Assembly: GCF_001244735.1 (NCBI RefSeq)
Contig: NZ_LN868937.1
Location: 231,876-295,875, forward strand
Length of the DNA: 64,000 bases
Origin: Bacillus andreraoultii
GTDB lineage: Bacteria > Bacillota > Bacilli > Bacillales > Caldibacillaceae
Reading direction: 5' to 3'
Positions 29,036 through 39,537 of this stretch are shown here, piece by piece; within the stretch, counting starts at the first letter, position 1; each line of letters begins with the position of its first letter. A program made the translations under genes and the position numbers. The notes beneath the pieces are model-generated. The model was given only the letters and a program-made list of their open reading frames with translations. It was not told where the DNA came from and made no database searches.

Positions 29036-29419
29036 ATGGGTAAAGGGAAAATCCTAATTGTCGATGATCAATTCGGTATACGGATACTGTTGAATGAAGT
29101 ATTCCAAAAGGAAGGGTATCAAACATATCAAGCTGCAAATGGATTAAAAGCAATCGAATTAGCAAAAGCACATTCACCAAATCTCGTTCTTTTAGATATT
29201 AAAATTCCCGGCATGGATGGTATTGAAATATTAAGGAGATTGAAGGAATTTAATCCGGATATTCGTGTTATTATTATGACTGCTTATGGAGAACTCGATA
29301 TTATTAATGAAGCAAAAGAGTTAGGTGCACTTACACATTTTGCTAAGCCTTTCGATATTGAAGAATTATCCAAAACAGTAAATCAATATTTAACGGATAA
29401 AACAGTCGGGAAAATATAA
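29036..29419 (+). CDS. spo0F: Sporulation phosphorelay response regulator Spo0F
   Basis: Single receiver-domain protein of 127 residues that takes phosphate from KinA-E histidine kinases and passes it to Spo0B. The acidic pocket is D10-D11, the phosphorylated Asp is D54 in [11 protein letters not shown], and the conserved Thr and Lys are in M-T-A-Y-G-E and F-A-K-P-F-D. There is no output domain. Length and numbering match B. subtilis Spo0F. ATG start with GGGGAGAAAC upstream. Preceded by a sigma-H promoter. Confidence 0.96.
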   Translation: MGKGKILIVDDQFGIRILLNEVFQKEGYQTYQAANGLKAIELAKAHSPNLVLLDIKIPGMDGIEILRRLKEFNPDIRVIIMTAYGELDIINEAKELGALTHFAKPFDIEELSKTVNQYLTDKTVGKI

Positions 29420-29590
29420 AATAATACTAGGAAAAGAAAAATTTTCACTTTTGTAGTTTTTATCACATGGTAAAATGTTTGTGACTTTGGTATCATAGTA
29501 AATGTGTTATAACCATTTACCACCAAATCATCTACATAACTGTACTTTTGATGGAAATTGGAAATTTATCATGCTAGGAGGAAAATCATC

Positions 29591-30448
29591 ATGCCATTAG
29601 TTTCAATGACTGAAATGCTACAAAAGGCAAAAGAAGGAAAATATGCAGTAGGACAATTTAACATTAACAACTTAGAATACACTCAAGCAATTCTTCAAGC
29701 TGCTGAAGAAACAAAATCACCTGTTATCTTAGGTGTATCTGAAGGTGCTGCTCGGTACATGGGTGGTTTTAAATTAGTTACAGCAATGGTAAAAGCTTTA
29801 ATGGAAGAATATAAAATTACTGTTCCAGTTGCCATTCACCTTGACCATGGTTCAAGCTACGAATCTTGTGCAAAAGCCATTCAAGCAGGATTTACTTCTG
29901 TTATGATTGATGCAAGTCATCATCCATTTGAAGAAAACATTGAAATTACAAGTAAAGTTACAGAACTTGCTCATTTCCATGGCATTTCTGTTGAAGCTGA
30001 ACTTGGAACTGTTGGTGGACAAGAAGACGATGTAATTGCTAACGGAATTATTTATGCGGATCCACAAGAATGTGTGGAACTAGTAAAACGTACAGGAATC
30101 GATGCATTAGCACCTGCATTAGGATCTGTTCATGGTCCATATAAAGGTGAACCAAAACTTGGCTTCAAAGAAATGGAAGAAATCAGTAATTTAACAGGCC
30201 TTCCATTAGTTCTTCATGGTGGTACTGGAATCCCTACAAAAGATATTCAAAAAGCCATTTCTCTTGGTACAGCGAAAATTAATGTAAATACAGAAAATCA
30301 AATCGCATCTGCTAAGACAGTTCGCCAAGTGTTAGCAAAAGATTCTGAAGTATATGATCCAAGAAAATACTTAGGACCTGCAAGAGAAACTATTAAAGAA
30401 ACTGTTAAAGGCAAAATGGAAGAATTCGGTTCAGTAGGTAAAGCTTAA
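29591..30448 (+). CDS. fbaA: Class II fructose-bisphosphate aldolase
   Basis: Zinc-dependent glycolytic/gluconeogenic aldolase, 285 residues. Metal and substrate motifs are H-L-D-H-G-S-S (first zinc His), [15 protein letters not shown] and L-H-G-G-T-G-I-P. The ATG at 29591 lies 9 bp after CTAGGAGG; an in-frame start 11 codons upstream has no ribosome-binding site. The gene order spo0F-fbaA-murAB-glpX is that of B. subtilis. Confidence 0.96.
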   Translation: MPLVSMTEMLQKAKEGKYAVGQFNINNLEYTQAILQAAEETKSPVILGVSEGAARYMGGFKLVTAMVKALMEEYKITVPVAIHLDHGSSYESCAKAIQAGFTSVMIDASHHPFEENIEITSKVTELAHFHGISVEAELGTVGGQEDDVIANGIIYADPQECVELVKRTGIDALAPALGSVHGPYKGEPKLGFKEMEEISNLTGLPLVLHGGTGIPTKDIQKAISLGTAKINVNTENQIASAKTVRQVLAKDSEVYDPRKYLGPARETIKETVKGKMEEFGSVGKA

Positions 30449-30471
30449 TAATTCTACTGCCACTGTATAAT

Positions 30472-30515
30472 AAGAAGTTATCCATTCGTTACATGAAATG
30501 GTAACTTCTTTTTTT
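30472..30515 (+). terminator. Terminator of fbaA
   Basis: AAGAAGTTA/TAACTTCTT stem with an inner ATT/AAT extension, followed by TTTTT. Confidence 0.85.
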
Positions 30516-30801
30516 GTATAGAAAACTCCTATCTATTTGTCTCTTTCCCTATACTTCCCAAAATACTCCCTTTAATTTTTTATCTAATAATGATAATATA
30601 ATTGAACGAACAATAGAAGAATGAAAAGAACAGAAAAAAATTATAAAATCTATTTGGATAATGGACAATTAACTGTTACAATCAAATAGAATGGAAAATT
30701 TGTAATAAAAATGTAATAATAACTTTATAATTGAAATATAAGCCTACTTTCGTGATGATGGATGAAATTGTCATAACCTTATTGTAGGAAGGGAGATAAT
30801 C
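30516..30801. other. Region upstream of murAB
   Basis: AT-rich; a TATAAT is present at 30726-30731 but no good -35. Nothing coding seen. Confidence 0.4.
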
Positions 30802-32088
30802 ATGGAAAAAATCAAGGTCATTGGTGGAAATCCATTGAAAGGATCAGTTAAAATAAGTGGTGCAAAAAATAGTGCAGTAGCGTTAATTCCAGCAAGTATA
30901 TTAGCAGAATCACCTGTTACCATAGAAGGGTTACCAGAAATATCAGATGTTGAAGATTTAAAAGAATTATTACAAGAAATAGGTGGAGAAGTTCATTTAG
31001 AAAACCAGGAAATGACAATTGATCCATCAAGGATGACATCAATGCCGCTCCCGAATGGCAAAGTCAAAAAGTTACGTGCGTCTTATTACTTAATGGGTGC
31101 AATGTTAGGACGGTTTAAAAAGGCAGTAATTGGTCTACCAGGAGGTTGTCATCTTGGTCCACGTCCAATTGACCAACATATAAAAGGTTTTGAAGCACTC
31201 GGTGCACAAGTTACCAACGAACAAGGTGCCATTTATTTACGAGCGGACGAACTTCGAGGAGCACGTATTTATTTAGATGTTGTCAGTGTCGGTGCAACAA
31301 TTAATATTATGTTAGCTGCGGTACGTGCAAAAGGAAAAACAATCATCGAAAATGCAGCAAAAGAACCAGAAATTATTGACGTGGCAACATTGCTGACAAA
31401 TATGGGTGCAAAAATAAAAGGTGCAGGTACGGATATTATTCGGATTGAAGGTGTTGACCATCTACACGGATGTAAACATACAATTATACCTGACCGTATT
31501 GAAGCAGGGACTTATATGATTCTTGCAGCTGCACAAGGTGAAGGTGTACTCGTTGATAATGTCATTCCTTATCATTTAGAATCACTAATTGCTAAACTTC
31601 GAGAAATGGGTGTATCTGTTGAAACATCTGACGATCAAGTTTTTATTTCACGTGCAAAAAAATTAGTAGCAGCAGATGTGAAAACACTAGTCTATCCAGG
31701 CTTTCCTACTGACTTACAGCAACCTATTACAGCACTATTAACAAATGCGGAAGGAACGAGTGTTGTTACTGACACCATTTATTCTGCCCGTTTTAAACAT
31801 ATTGATGAACTTAGAAGAATGAATGCGAATATTAAAGTAGAAGGTAGATCAGCTATTATTACTGGTCCTGTGCAATTAAATGGTGCAAAAGTAAAAGCGA
31901 GTGATCTTCGTGCTGGTGCTTCGCTAATGATTGCCGGATTAATGGCAAATGGTTTAACGGAAATTACCGGTGTTGAGCACATTGATCGCGGTTATAGCCA
32001 TTTAGTTGAGAAGCTACAAGGGCTAGGAGCGAATGTATGGCGCGAAACATTAACTGAAGAAGAAATCGAACAAGTGAAAAATTCATAA
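30802..32088 (+). CDS. murAB: UDP-N-acetylglucosamine 1-carboxyvinyltransferase 2
   Basis: Transfers enolpyruvate from PEP to UDP-GlcNAc, the first committed step of peptidoglycan synthesis. The 428-residue protein has the K22-N23 substrate pair in S-G-A-K-N-S and the catalytic Cys116 in G-G-C-H-L-G-P-R-P. The cysteine makes a fosfomycin-sensitive enzyme likely. The second Bacillus paralogue (MurAA) lies with the atp-downstream genes; position after fbaA identifies this as MurAB/MurZ. ATG with GAAGGGAG upstream. Confidence 0.94.
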   Translation: MEKIKVIGGNPLKGSVKISGAKNSAVALIPASILAESPVTIEGLPEISDVEDLKELLQEIGGEVHLENQEMTIDPSRMTSMPLPNGKVKKLRASYYLMGAMLGRFKKAVIGLPGGCHLGPRPIDQHIKGFEALGAQVTNEQGAIYLRADELRGARIYLDVVSVGATINIMLAAVRAKGKTIIENAAKEPEIIDVATLLTNMGAKIKGAGTDIIRIEGVDHLHGCKHTIIPDRIEAGTYMILAAAQGEGVLVDNVIPYHLESLIAKLREMGVSVETSDDQVFISRAKKLVAADVKTLVYPGFPTDLQQPITALLTNAEGTSVVTDTIYSARFKHIDELRRMNANIKVEGRSAIITGPVQLNGAKVKASDLRAGASLMIAGLMANGLTEITGVEHIDRGYSHLVEKLQGLGANVWRETLTEEEIEQVKNS

Positions 32089-32104
32089 TGTGAAAACAAT
32101 AGTA

Positions 32105-32136
32105 GGCTCTTCTCTCATAAGGGAAGAGCCTTTTAT
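32105..32136 (+). terminator. Terminator of murAB
   Basis: GGCTCTTC/GAAGAGCC stem (32105-32112, 32123-32130) followed by TTTTATAT. Confidence 0.85.
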
Positions 32137-32285
32137 ATGCAATCATTTTATATATGTTAACATATTTCCATCTAAATGTGATAAAAATATGTTTTTTATG
32201 TATAATATGACCTATTAAATGAATAATGTGTTATAATATATCGGTAAATAGGCTATATAATATTGTTTTCAGGGGGATTAACAAA

Positions 32286-33248
32286 ATGGAAAGAAGTTTA
32301 TCAATGGAATTAGTGCGTGTAACGGAAGCTGCTGCATTAGCATCCGCAAGATGGATGGGTAGAGGTAAGAAAAATGAAGCAGATGGTGCAGCGACGGAAG
32401 CGATGCGTAATGTATTAAATACAGTCCCTATGAAAGGAACGGTAGTCATTGGTGAAGGAGAAATGGATGAGGCACCAATGCTTTATATAGGTGAGGAACT
32501 TGGAACTGGTTTTGGTCCAAGTGTAGATATTGCTGTCGATCCAATTGAAGGAACAAATATTGTTGCATCTGGGAGTTGGAATGCATTAGCGGTTCTTGCA
32601 ATTGCTGATAAAGGCAATTTATTACATGCACCAGATATGTATATGGATAAAATTGCCGTTGGTCCAGAGGTGGTTGGTCAGATTGATATCAATGCACCTG
32701 TTATTGATAATTTAAAAGCAGTAGCTAAGGCAAAAAATAAAGATATTGAGGATGTTGTAGCAACAATATTGGATCGCGTGCGACATGAAAAAATTATTCA
32801 TGAGATTAGAGAGGCTGGAGCGAGAATTAAATTAATTAATGAGGGGGATGTGGCCGCAGCAATCAATACCGCATTTGATAAAACAGGCGTTGACATACTA
32901 TTCGGTATAGGTGGGGCACCAGAAGGCGTGATTGCAGCTGTTGCTTTGAAATGTCTAGGTGGTGAACTACAAGGTCGACTTCAACCTCAAAATGACCAGG
33001 AAATAGAAAGATGTAAAAAGATGGGTGTTGACTATAAGAAAACTTTACGAATGGAAGACTTAGTTTGTGGTGATGATGCCATTTTCGCAGCAACTGGTAT
33101 AACAGATGGTGAACTATTACGTGGCGTGCAATTAAAGGGTTCACACGGACTAACTCATTCTGTTGTTATGAGAGCAAAATCTGGTACGGTTCGGTTTATT
33201 GAAGGAAGTCATAGTTTTAAAAAGAAACCAGATCTTGTAATAAGATAG
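32286..33248 (+). CDS. glpX: Class II fructose-1,6-bisphosphatase GlpX
   Basis: Gluconeogenic phosphatase of 320 residues, equal to B. subtilis YwjI. Motifs are G-E-G-E-M-D-E-A-P (metal ligands), D-P-I-E-G-T-N and G-I-G-G-A-P-E-G-V, typical of the GlpX fold. Start ATG at 32286 with CAGGGGGAT upstream; a longer frame reaching 32226 has no ribosome-binding site. Two TATAAT-like boxes lie upstream (32201-32206 and 32232-32237), but neither has a clear -35. Confidence 0.94.
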   Translation: MERSLSMELVRVTEAAALASARWMGRGKKNEADGAATEAMRNVLNTVPMKGTVVIGEGEMDEAPMLYIGEELGTGFGPSVDIAVDPIEGTNIVASGSWNALAVLAIADKGNLLHAPDMYMDKIAVGPEVVGQIDINAPVIDNLKAVAKAKNKDIEDVVATILDRVRHEKIIHEIREAGARIKLINEGDVAAAINTAFDKTGVDILFGIGGAPEGVIAAVALKCLGGELQGRLQPQNDQEIERCKKMGVDYKKTLRMEDLVCGDDAIFAATGITDGELLRGVQLKGSHGLTHSVVMRAKSGTVRFIEGSHSFKKKPDLVIR

Positions 33249-33263
33249 AATAAGGATGTTAAA

Positions 33264-33310
33264 CCCAATCATGTTTATGGGTATACTAAACATGATTGGG
33301 GCATTTCTTG
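33264..33310 (+). terminator. Terminator of glpX
   Basis: Fourteen-bp perfect stem CCCAATCATGTTTA/TAAACATGATTGGG with a 9-nt loop, followed by GCATTTCTTG. Confidence 0.78.
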
Positions 33311-33377
33311 TTCGTATGCCCAGTCATTCGTTAATTGCTAGTGGTGAAAATCCAGGCCGAATAATACTTAAGGTGCA

Positions 33378-33396
33378 TTTGACAGAATTTGTCAAA
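33378..33396 (+). promoter_or_regulatory. Palindrome with Spo0A-box similarity upstream of rho
   Basis: TTTGACA-N5-TGTCAAA. The right half extended (TTTGTCAAA) fits the Spo0A box consensus and the left half is its mirror. It lies about 260 bp upstream of rho. Confidence 0.4.
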
Positions 33397-33530
33397 AAAA
33401 GTAAAAAAATTTTTATTTAACAAGTCTATATTAGTACTTTAGCTTCTTTTCAAAATGTGGTAATATGTATGTGGACTAATTGCTGAATACTTAAAATAAT
33501 TATTTCCCTTTTATTACTAATTATTCTATG

Positions 33531-33575
33531 AAGAAGTTAAAGCTGCCCCAACAGCTTACCTTACCATCACTTCTT
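33531..33575 (+). promoter_or_regulatory. Structured rho leader hairpin
   Basis: Nested stems AAGAAGT/ACTTCTT (33531-33537, 33569-33575) and AAGCTG/CAGCTT (33540-33545, 33552-33557) in the 5' untranslated region of rho. Rho is autoregulated in Bacillus; whether this hairpin takes part is not known. Confidence 0.4.
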
Positions 33576-33659
33576 TAATTCCCTTCAAAAGCTAAAACCC
33601 ATAGATTTTAATTAGAATAATGAATCAAATGAGAAAATACTAAAAGTGTGGTGTAAATT

Positions 33660-34964
33660 TTGGAAGAAGTAAATGTAAATGTAAATGTTAATATTGCTCA
33701 ATTAGAAAATATGAAATTGAAAGAATTGTACGAGCTTGCACGAAAATACCAAGTTTCCTACTACAGCAAATTAACAAAGAAAGAACTTATTTTTTCAATT
33801 TTAAAAGCGCGTGCAGAACAAGAAGGCTTTTTCTTCATGGAAGGTGTTTTAGATATTATTCAATCAGAAGGCTTTGGATTCCTTCGCCCGATTAATTATA
33901 CGCCGAGTTCTGAAGATATTTATATTTCTGCATCGCAAATTCGACGTTTTGACTTACGTAATGGGGATAAAGTATCAGGGAAAGTCCGTCCACCAAAGGA
34001 AAATGAACGATACTTCGGTCTATTGCACGTTGAGGCTGTAAACGGGGAGAATCCTGAAACAGCGAAAGAACGTGTTCACTTTCCAGCTCTAACACCATTA
34101 TATCCGGATCGGCAAATCCAATTGGAAACCGAACCGCATATTTTATCGACAAGGATTATGGATTTAGTCACACCTGTAGGCTTTGGACAACGTGGATTAA
34201 TTGTTGCCCCACCAAAAGCGGGGAAGACAATACTTTTAAAACAGATTGCTAATAGTATCACAAGAAATCACCCAGAAGCAGAATTAATCGTCCTATTAAT
34301 TGATGAACGTCCAGAAGAAGTTACCGATATTGAACGTTCTGTAAAAGCAGAAGTCGTAAGTTCTACTTTTGATGAAGTACCAGAAAACCATATAAAAGTA
34401 GCTGAACTAGTACTTGACCGTGCAATGCGTCTTGTCGAACATAAACGAGATGTTGTTATTTTATTGGATAGCATTACAAGACTTGCCCGTGCTTATAACC
34501 TAGTCATTCCACCAAGTGGTCGTACATTATCTGGTGGGATTGATCCAGCTGCATTTCACCGTCCAAAACGGTTTTTCGGAGCAGCCCGTAACATTGAAGA
34601 AGGTGGTAGCTTAACGATATTAGCGACTGCCCTAATTGATACAGGTTCTCGGATGGATGACGTTATTTACGAGGAATTTAAAGGTACAGGTAATATGGAA
34701 CTACATCTTGATCGTTCACTTGCTGAAAGAAGAATCTTCCCAGCAATTGATATTAGAAGATCTGGGACAAGAAAAGAAGAATTGCTATTACCAAAATCTC
34801 AACTTGAAATTTTATGGGCATTACGGAAATCGTTATCCGATACACCAGATTTTGCTGAGAAATTTATAAGAAAATTACAACAATCAAAAACAAATCAAGA
34901 ATTTATTTCTACGTTAACAGAAGAATTAAAAAGTAACGGTGTATCAAAAAGAACATTATCGTAG
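33660..34964 (+). CDS. rho: Transcription termination factor Rho
   Basis: Hexameric RNA helicase of 434 residues. The Rho-N domain ([11 protein letters not shown]) is followed by the cold-shock-like RNA-binding domain (G-F-G-F-L-R). The RecA-type ATPase has the Walker A P-P-K-A-G-K-T, the Q-loop region and the [11 protein letters not shown] motif. The start is TTG at 33660 with only a weak GTGTGGTG site. The N-terminus holds V-N-V-N-V-N from a GTAAAT hexanucleotide repeat not seen in the B. subtilis protein. Synteny glpX-rho-rpmE is conserved. Confidence 0.95.
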   Translation: MEEVNVNVNVNIAQLENMKLKELYELARKYQVSYYSKLTKKELIFSILKARAEQEGFFFMEGVLDIIQSEGFGFLRPINYTPSSEDIYISASQIRRFDLRNGDKVSGKVRPPKENERYFGLLHVEAVNGENPETAKERVHFPALTPLYPDRQIQLETEPHILSTRIMDLVTPVGFGQRGLIVAPPKAGKTILLKQIANSITRNHPEAELIVLLIDERPEEVTDIERSVKAEVVSSTFDEVPENHIKVAELVLDRAMRLVEHKRDVVILLDSITRLARAYNLVIPPSGRTLSGGIDPAAFHRPKRFFGAARNIEEGGSLTILATALIDTGSRMDDVIYEEFKGTGNMELHLDRSLAERRIFPAIDIRRSGTRKEELLLPKSQLEILWALRKSLSDTPDFAEKFIRKLQQSKTNQEFISTLTEELKSNGVSKRTLS

Positions 34965-34998
34965 GTTCTTTCAATCAGTTTGTTCGTTTATAAAGTAA

Positions 34999-35083
34999 GA
35001 CTGTTTTCTTAAAGGTTCGCTTTTTGATGAGGCCGTGCTTTGAAGATATGCGTCCGCCTATGTCAAAGCTTTCGATAACAGTC
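34999..35083. repeat. MITE-like element copy A (after rho)
   Basis: 85 bp bounded by GACTGTTTTC (34999-35008) and GATAACAGTC (35074-35083), which are 9/10 inverted repeats. An inner stem GCTTTGA/TCAAAGC (35037-35043, 35063-35069) makes a nested hairpin. The left 20 bp match copy C (62899) closely. It may also end rho transcription. Confidence 0.55.
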
Positions 35084-35169
35084 TTTCTGAAAGTTGTAGC
35101 TTTTTTAAAGATTACATTTTACAAGGAAATAAACAAGTTAAAATGTAACTTTTTAACAACGATCAAATA

Positions 35170-35198
35170 TTGCTTTTCAACTATCAGCTTGCTATAAT
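35170..35198 (+). promoter_or_regulatory. Sigma-A promoter of rpmE
   Basis: TTGCTT (35170-35175) and TATAAT (35193-35198) with a 17-bp spacer, 78 bp upstream of the start codon. Confidence 0.7.
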
Positions 35199-35275
35199 TG
35201 TACTAGTGTTTTTAAATCATGATTGATATGAATAACTCTGTTTCAGAATGATTCAGGGCAAAAGGAGTGAATAGG

Positions 35276-35476
35276 ATGAAAGCAGGAATCCATCCAAATT
35301 ATAAACGCGTTATGGTTAAATGTGCTTGTGGAAACGAATTTGAAAGTGGATCAGTTAAAGATGAAGTACGTGTAGAAATTTGTTCTGCATGCCACCCATT
35401 CTATACTGGACGTCAAAAATTTGCTTCTGCAGATGGTCGCGTTGAACGTTTCAACAAAAAATACGGTCTTAAATAA
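35276..35476 (+). CDS. rpmE: 50S ribosomal protein L31 (zinc-binding type)
   Basis: A 66-residue ribosomal protein of the C+ type, with zinc ligands C16, C18, C36 and C39 (C-A-C-G and C-S-A-C-H). The second Bacillus paralogue, YtiA (RpmEB), lacks them. The ATG at 35276 follows AAAGGAGTG; a frame three codons longer begins before that site and is rejected. Confidence 0.96.
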   Translation: MKAGIHPNYKRVMVKCACGNEFESGSVKDEVRVEICSACHPFYTGRQKFASADGRVERFNKKYGLK

Positions 35477-35514
35477 TTGCGATTCATTTGCTATGCTAAA
35501 TGTTTCGAATATAA

Positions 35515-35551
35515 AACAGGCAAGAAGGTTTGTGGACTTGCCTGTTTTTTT
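35515..35551 (+). terminator. Terminator of rpmE
   Basis: Ten-bp perfect stem AACAGGCAAG/CTTGCCTGTT with a 12-nt loop, followed by TTTTT. Confidence 0.88.
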
Positions 35552-35639
35552 ATGGTAATTATTTGTTTGAATACGAGTGTTTTCTTATTAAATTAGGATA
35601 AAAAGTACATTTTTTAATTTTATTTAAGAAAATCTTCGT

Positions 35640-35790
35640 GTATGTATGTCGGTGATGAGAGTAAAATTTTCTTGGTAGGCAATAAAGACAAGAAAATAGA
35701 TGTTTTTCTATACGCATAAGCGCAACTACGGTTCTGCTTTCGCCTAAAGGCTCGGCAATCACCGAGTTTTCTTTATTAAAAAAGGTTTTC
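35640..35790. repeat. Dispersed repeat family 2, copy 1
   Basis: Contains a 17-bp sequence, CTATACGCATAAGCGCA, at 35708-35724 identical to one at 43992-44008. It is followed in both by a GCCTRAAGGCTYGG block and TTTTCTTT. This copy ends with a CTCGG/CCGAG hairpin. No credible coding on either strand. Confidence 0.5.
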
Positions 35791-35882
35791 ACGAGCAAAA
35801 GTATCGTTTAATATATAGATTGGAAACGAATAATAATAAAATATAATATTGGTCATTTGTTATGGAAGGAGCAGCAGTTTGC

Positions 35883-36509
35883 ATGTATGTAATGAAACAA
35901 TCAGGATGGATTGAAGTAATCTGTGGCAGTATGTTTTCTGGAAAGTCTGAAGAACTGATTCGAAGAGTTCGCCGTTGTCAATTTGCTAAACAAAATGTGT
36001 GTGTATTTAAACCGAAATTAGATAATCGTTACAGCAAAGTTGAAGTAGTATCACATAATGGAGACACCATTCATGCTCATCCGGTTGATGCTGCCCAAGA
36101 TATATATAATTTTATTTCAAAAGATACAGATGTGATTGCAATTGATGAAGTGCAATTTTTTGATGAGCAAATTGTTGATGTTGTTCAAGATTTAGCAAAT
36201 GACGGGTATCGTGTTATTGTCGCTGGACTAGACTTAGACTTTCGGGGTGAACCTTTTGGCCCGATGCCACATTTGTTAAGTATTGCAGAACAATTAACAA
36301 AACTACAGGCAGTATGTACAGTTTGTGGCTCACCTGCCAGTCGTACCCAACGATTAATTAATGGAAAACCAGCTTCATACTATGATCCAGTTATTATGGT
36401 TGGGGCACAGGAAAGTTATGAACCACGTTGCCGCCATCATCATGAAGTGCCTGATTTTCCACGGATTGAAATGAATGAACGATTGAATATGAATTTTGTA
36501 AAGAGGTGA
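35883..36509 (+). CDS. tdk: Thymidine kinase
   Basis: Type II thymidine kinase of 208 residues for deoxynucleoside salvage. The P-loop is G-S-M-F-S-G-K-S (G15-S22). The Walker B-like D-E-V-Q-F-F and the zinc-binding cysteines C-T-V-C-G and R-C-R-H-H-H are present. The ATG at 35883 is 10 bp after GGAAGGAG; the ATG at 35862 precedes that site and would add seven non-conserved residues. It ends 6 bp before prfA. Confidence 0.94.
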   Translation: MYVMKQSGWIEVICGSMFSGKSEELIRRVRRCQFAKQNVCVFKPKLDNRYSKVEVVSHNGDTIHAHPVDAAQDIYNFISKDTDVIAIDEVQFFDEQIVDVVQDLANDGYRVIVAGLDLDFRGEPFGPMPHLLSIAEQLTKLQAVCTVCGSPASRTQRLINGKPASYYDPVIMVGAQESYEPRCRHHHEVPDFPRIEMNERLNMNFVKR

Positions 36510-36515
36510 AACGGG

Positions 36516-37592
36516 ATGTCAATGTTTGATCGATTAGCTGCTGTTGAAGATCGGTATGATAGACTAAATGAATTACTTAGCGATCCAGATATTGTAAGTG
36601 ATCCAAAAAAATTAAGAGAATACTCGAAGGAACAATCGAATATTCAAGAAACGGTAGAAACATATCGAGAATATAAGCGAGTACAAGAAGAACTCCAAGA
36701 TGCTAAGTTGATGTTAGATGAAAAGCTGGATGCAGAAATGAAAGAAATGGTTAAAGAAGAAGTTGACCAGCTTGAAAATCGAGTTGAGGAACTAGAAGCA
36801 CAGTTAAAGATTTTGCTTATACCAAAAGACCCGAATGATGATAAGAACGTCATTATGGAAATTCGTGGAGCAGCAGGTGGGGACGAAGCGGCGCTGTTTG
36901 CTGGGGATTTATTTCGGATGTACAGTCGTTATGCCGAACACCAAGGTTGGAAAGTTGATGTTATTGAAGCAAACTCTACTGGTTTAGGTGGATATAAAGA
37001 AGTCATCTTTATGATAAATGGGCATGGCGCTTATTCAAAGTTAAAATATGAAAATGGTGCACACCGCGTTCAACGTGTTCCAACAACAGAATCAGGTGGG
37101 CGGATTCATACGTCGACGGCTACTGTTGCGGTTTTACCTGAAATTGAAGATGTCGATGTGGAAATTAACGAGAAGGATATTCGTTTTGATACGTACGCAT
37201 CGAGTGGAGCAGGTGGACAAAGTGTTAACACGACGATGTCTGCTGTTCGATTAACACATATACCAACAGGAATTGTCGTTACTTGCCAAGATGAACGTTC
37301 ACAAATTAAAAATCGGGAAAAAGCAATGAAAGTATTGCGTGCTCGTATTTACGATAAATTCCAACAAGAAGCACAAGCAGAATATGATGCAAATCGGAAA
37401 ACTGCTGTTGGTACAGGTGATCGTTCGGAACGTATTCGCACATATAACTTCCCGCAAAATCGAGTAACAGACCATCGAATCGGGCTAACGATTCAAAAAC
37501 TCGATCAAATATTAGAAGGCAAGATTGATGAATTCATTGAAGCATTAATTTTACATGAACAGGCGGAAAAGTTAAAAAATGAAGCAAGTTAA
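36516..37592 (+). CDS. prfA: Peptide chain release factor 1
   Basis: Reads UAA and UAG stop codons; 358 residues. The peptidyl-tRNA hydrolysis motif is [11 protein letters not shown] (GGQ at about 233-235). The N-terminal helical domain and the [15 protein letters not shown] segment are typical. The gene overlaps prmC by 14 nt, coupling RF1 to the methylase that modifies its GGQ glutamine. ATG with AAGAGGTGA upstream. Confidence 0.97.
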   Translation: MSMFDRLAAVEDRYDRLNELLSDPDIVSDPKKLREYSKEQSNIQETVETYREYKRVQEELQDAKLMLDEKLDAEMKEMVKEEVDQLENRVEELEAQLKILLIPKDPNDDKNVIMEIRGAAGGDEAALFAGDLFRMYSRYAEHQGWKVDVIEANSTGLGGYKEVIFMINGHGAYSKLKYENGAHRVQRVPTTESGGRIHTSTATVAVLPEIEDVDVEINEKDIRFDTYASSGAGGQSVNTTMSAVRLTHIPTGIVVTCQDERSQIKNREKAMKVLRARIYDKFQQEAQAEYDANRKTAVGTGDRSERIRTYNFPQNRVTDHRIGLTIQKLDQILEGKIDEFIEALILHEQAEKLKNEAS

Positions 37593-38445
37593 CTATATTT
37601 ACGAAGCTCTCAATTGGGCTTCTTCTTTTTTAAAAGAATCTGGTCGGGAAGAAAATGTTGCAGAAATTGCTATTCAGTATGTATTGAAAATGAATCGAAC
37701 GGAGCTTTTAACGAACTTACGTGAAGAAATGAAAGAAAATGAGTGGAAGAAGTTTGTTCATCTAATTGAAGCGCATATTGATGGGGTTCCAATTCAATAT
37801 TTACTTGGCTATGAGGAGTTTTTTGGGCGGAGATTTTTTGTAAATGAAGATGTATTAATACCCCGCCCAGAAACCGAGGAATTAGTATTGGGTATTCTAG
37901 AGCGAATTGAAAAGAGGTTTCCTGGTAGCTGTAAGAGACTAGACTGTGTTGATATCGGTACAGGGAGTGGAGCGATTGCGGTTACATTAAAGTTAGAATA
38001 TCCTAATTTACATATGACCGCTTCGGATTTATCGAAAAGAGCATTAGTTGTAGCTGAAAAAAATGCAACGGCTCATGGAGCTAAAGTGGAATGTGTAGAA
38101 GGAGATTTGCTTCAGCCATTTATCGGAAAACGACGCTTTGATATTATTGTATCGAATCCCCCGTACATTCCTTTAGGGGATCGTGAAAGTTTATCCACAA
38201 TCGTTAAAGACCATGAACCAGGTTTAGCTTTATTCGGTGGGTTAGACGGTCTAGAGTTTTATCGGAAAATAATTGCCCAGTTGCCGCTAGTTATGAAGGA
38301 ACAGGCATTAGTCGGATTTGAAATCGGAAGTGGTCAAGGCGAAGAAATTAAAGTTTTATTATTAGAGCAATTTCCACTTGCTGAAGTTGAGGTTGTAAAT
38401 GATATAAACGGAAAAGAAAGAATGGTTTTTGCGTATATTTGTTAG
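37579..38445 (+). CDS. prmC: Release factor glutamine N5-methyltransferase
   Basis: Methylates the GGQ glutamine of RF1/RF2. The 288-residue protein has an N-terminal helical domain, the SAM motif [10 protein letters not shown], and the catalytic N-P-P-Y motif (V-S-N-P-P-Y-I-P). It overlaps prfA. The start ATG lies inside prfA with AAAGTT upstream, consistent with translational coupling. Confidence 0.95.
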   Translation: MKQVNYIYEALNWASSFLKESGREENVAEIAIQYVLKMNRTELLTNLREEMKENEWKKFVHLIEAHIDGVPIQYLLGYEEFFGRRFFVNEDVLIPRPETEELVLGILERIEKRFPGSCKRLDCVDIGTGSGAIAVTLKLEYPNLHMTASDLSKRALVVAEKNATAHGAKVECVEGDLLQPFIGKRRFDIIVSNPPYIPLGDRESLSTIVKDHEPGLALFGGLDGLEFYRKIIAQLPLVMKEQALVGFEIGSGQGEEIKVLLLEQFPLAEVEVVNDINGKERMVFAYIC

Positions 38446-38450
38446 CTGAG

Positions 38451-38480
38451 GTCCCTTTTCTAGTAGAAGGGGCTTTTTGT
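38451..38480 (+). terminator. Terminator of the tdk-prfA-prmC unit
   Basis: GTCCCTTTTCTA/TAGAAGGGGC stem followed by TTTTTG. Confidence 0.75.
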
Positions 38481-38507
38481 GGTTGGCTCTTTTTTAGTAG
38501 GCGGGGG

Positions 38508-38715
38508 TTCAAGGGTAAAGTAAGCGCGAGAATCGGTTGAATTGTCCAATAGAAGTGGTGTCTAGGACAAAACAGGTGCGAAAAACCGATGCAAATGTCC
38601 TAGAAGAAGGTACTCAAGGACAAAAATGGGGTGAAAGCAAGCAGAAATGTCCTAGAGCACGAGTCTCAAGGACAAAATGAGCACAAAATTAGCATGGACT
38701 GTCCAATATAAGCTG
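38508..38715. repeat. Minisatellite 1: four ~52-bp units
   Basis: Units begin at 38508, 38561, 38614 and 38666 with lengths 53, 53, 52 and about 50 bp. Most share an opening TCWAGGACAAAA and an internal TGTCCTAGA; AGGACA and TGTCCT in one unit are inverted, so each unit can form a hairpin. Units are degenerate. No reading frame is maintained. Confidence 0.7.
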
Positions 38716-38807
38716 TCCCGCCGTCAAAATCTAATTAGTTCCACAAACCGCACGATTACTTAAACATCGCCAAAGTCCGATCCAATCAGTTCTACTAATA
38801 AAAACAA

Positions 38808-39482
38808 TTACTTAAACAACGCCAAAATCCGATCAATGAGCTCAACTAAAAAGAACTTTACTTCAACATCATCTTGATCCTCTACATATACATTTTCCCC
38901 AGATTGTTTTGCATTGGCAGTAGTAACCTCTGCTCCTTTTCCACTATCTTTCTCCTCGAAGCCATCACTAACCGCAGAGCCGCTTGAAAAATCTAAGAAA
39001 CATAACGGTGGAAATAGTACACACCACCAGTTTGCCCCTGAGCCTTCACCAAGTGTAATAAGGACCGCTTCGTATTGACCGGCAGGATATAAAAAGTTTC
39101 CATATAGTTTTGTAGGAAAATCTACTTTACCAAATTCGATTTTGACCGATTGATTTACTCCATTTTCTTTCAATACATCTTTTGCAATTTGTTCAAGTTC
39201 ATCTAAGTTACCAGCAATTGTTTCACGAGCAGCCTCAAGTGAAGTTAATTCACTAACCCATTCCGTAATTTGGGCATTCACACGGTCACGGACCATTCTC
39301 TTAATCTCTTGATCGTGCTCGGAATTACTATTTGCTAGTATCCGTAAACGAATCGCATCATTTGGTATAACTTCAACATTTTCCTCTTCGGCAAAGCTTT
39401 TCGGTATGTATAAACTAAACATACTGGCGATTGTCACCAATATGAAAAAGAATGCAATGGCATGAATCATTTTTTGTCTCAT
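38808..39482 (-). CDS. spoIIR: Stage II sporulation protein R
   Basis: Forespore-secreted signal that activates SpoIIGA processing of pro-sigma-E in the mother cell. The 224-residue protein has a signal peptide or membrane anchor (basic R-Q-K, then hydrophobic A-I-A-F-F-F-I-L-V-T-I-A) and the family core R-L-R-I-L-A-N-S-N-S-x-x-D-Q and N-W-W-C-V-L-F-P-P-L-C. The C-terminus has a low-complexity S/E/K stretch. The ATG at 39482 follows GGGAGAGGA; the longer frame upstream runs into the promoter. A sigma-F-like promoter precedes it. Confidence 0.93.
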   Translation of the reverse strand: MRQKMIHAIAFFFILVTIASMFSLYIPKSFAEEENVEVIPNDAIRLRILANSNSEHDQEIKRMVRDRVNAQITEWVSELTSLEAARETIAGNLDELEQIAKDVLKENGVNQSVKIEFGKVDFPTKLYGNFLYPAGQYEAVLITLGEGSGANWWCVLFPPLCFLDFSSGSAVSDGFEEKDSGKGAEVTTANAKQSGENVYVEDQDDVEVKFFLVELIDRILALFK

Positions 39483-39507
39483 TAAAATTCCTCTCCCTTC
39501 ACTAAAA

Positions 39508-39537
39508 CATTGTTGACTGATTCTATAAAACTTATAC
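39508..39537 (-). promoter_or_regulatory. Sigma-F-type promoter of spoIIR
   Basis: On the minus strand GTATA (39537-39533), a 15-bp spacer and GTCAACAATG (39517-39508). The -10 fits GGNRANANTW with two departures (T for the second G, G for the final W). It lies 25 bp from the spoIIR start. spoIIR is sigma-F-dependent in B. subtilis. Confidence 0.6.

Noticed and set aside
38508-38715. CRISPR array
   Set aside because: Units are contiguous degenerate tandem repeats without unique spacers, and no cas genes are present.
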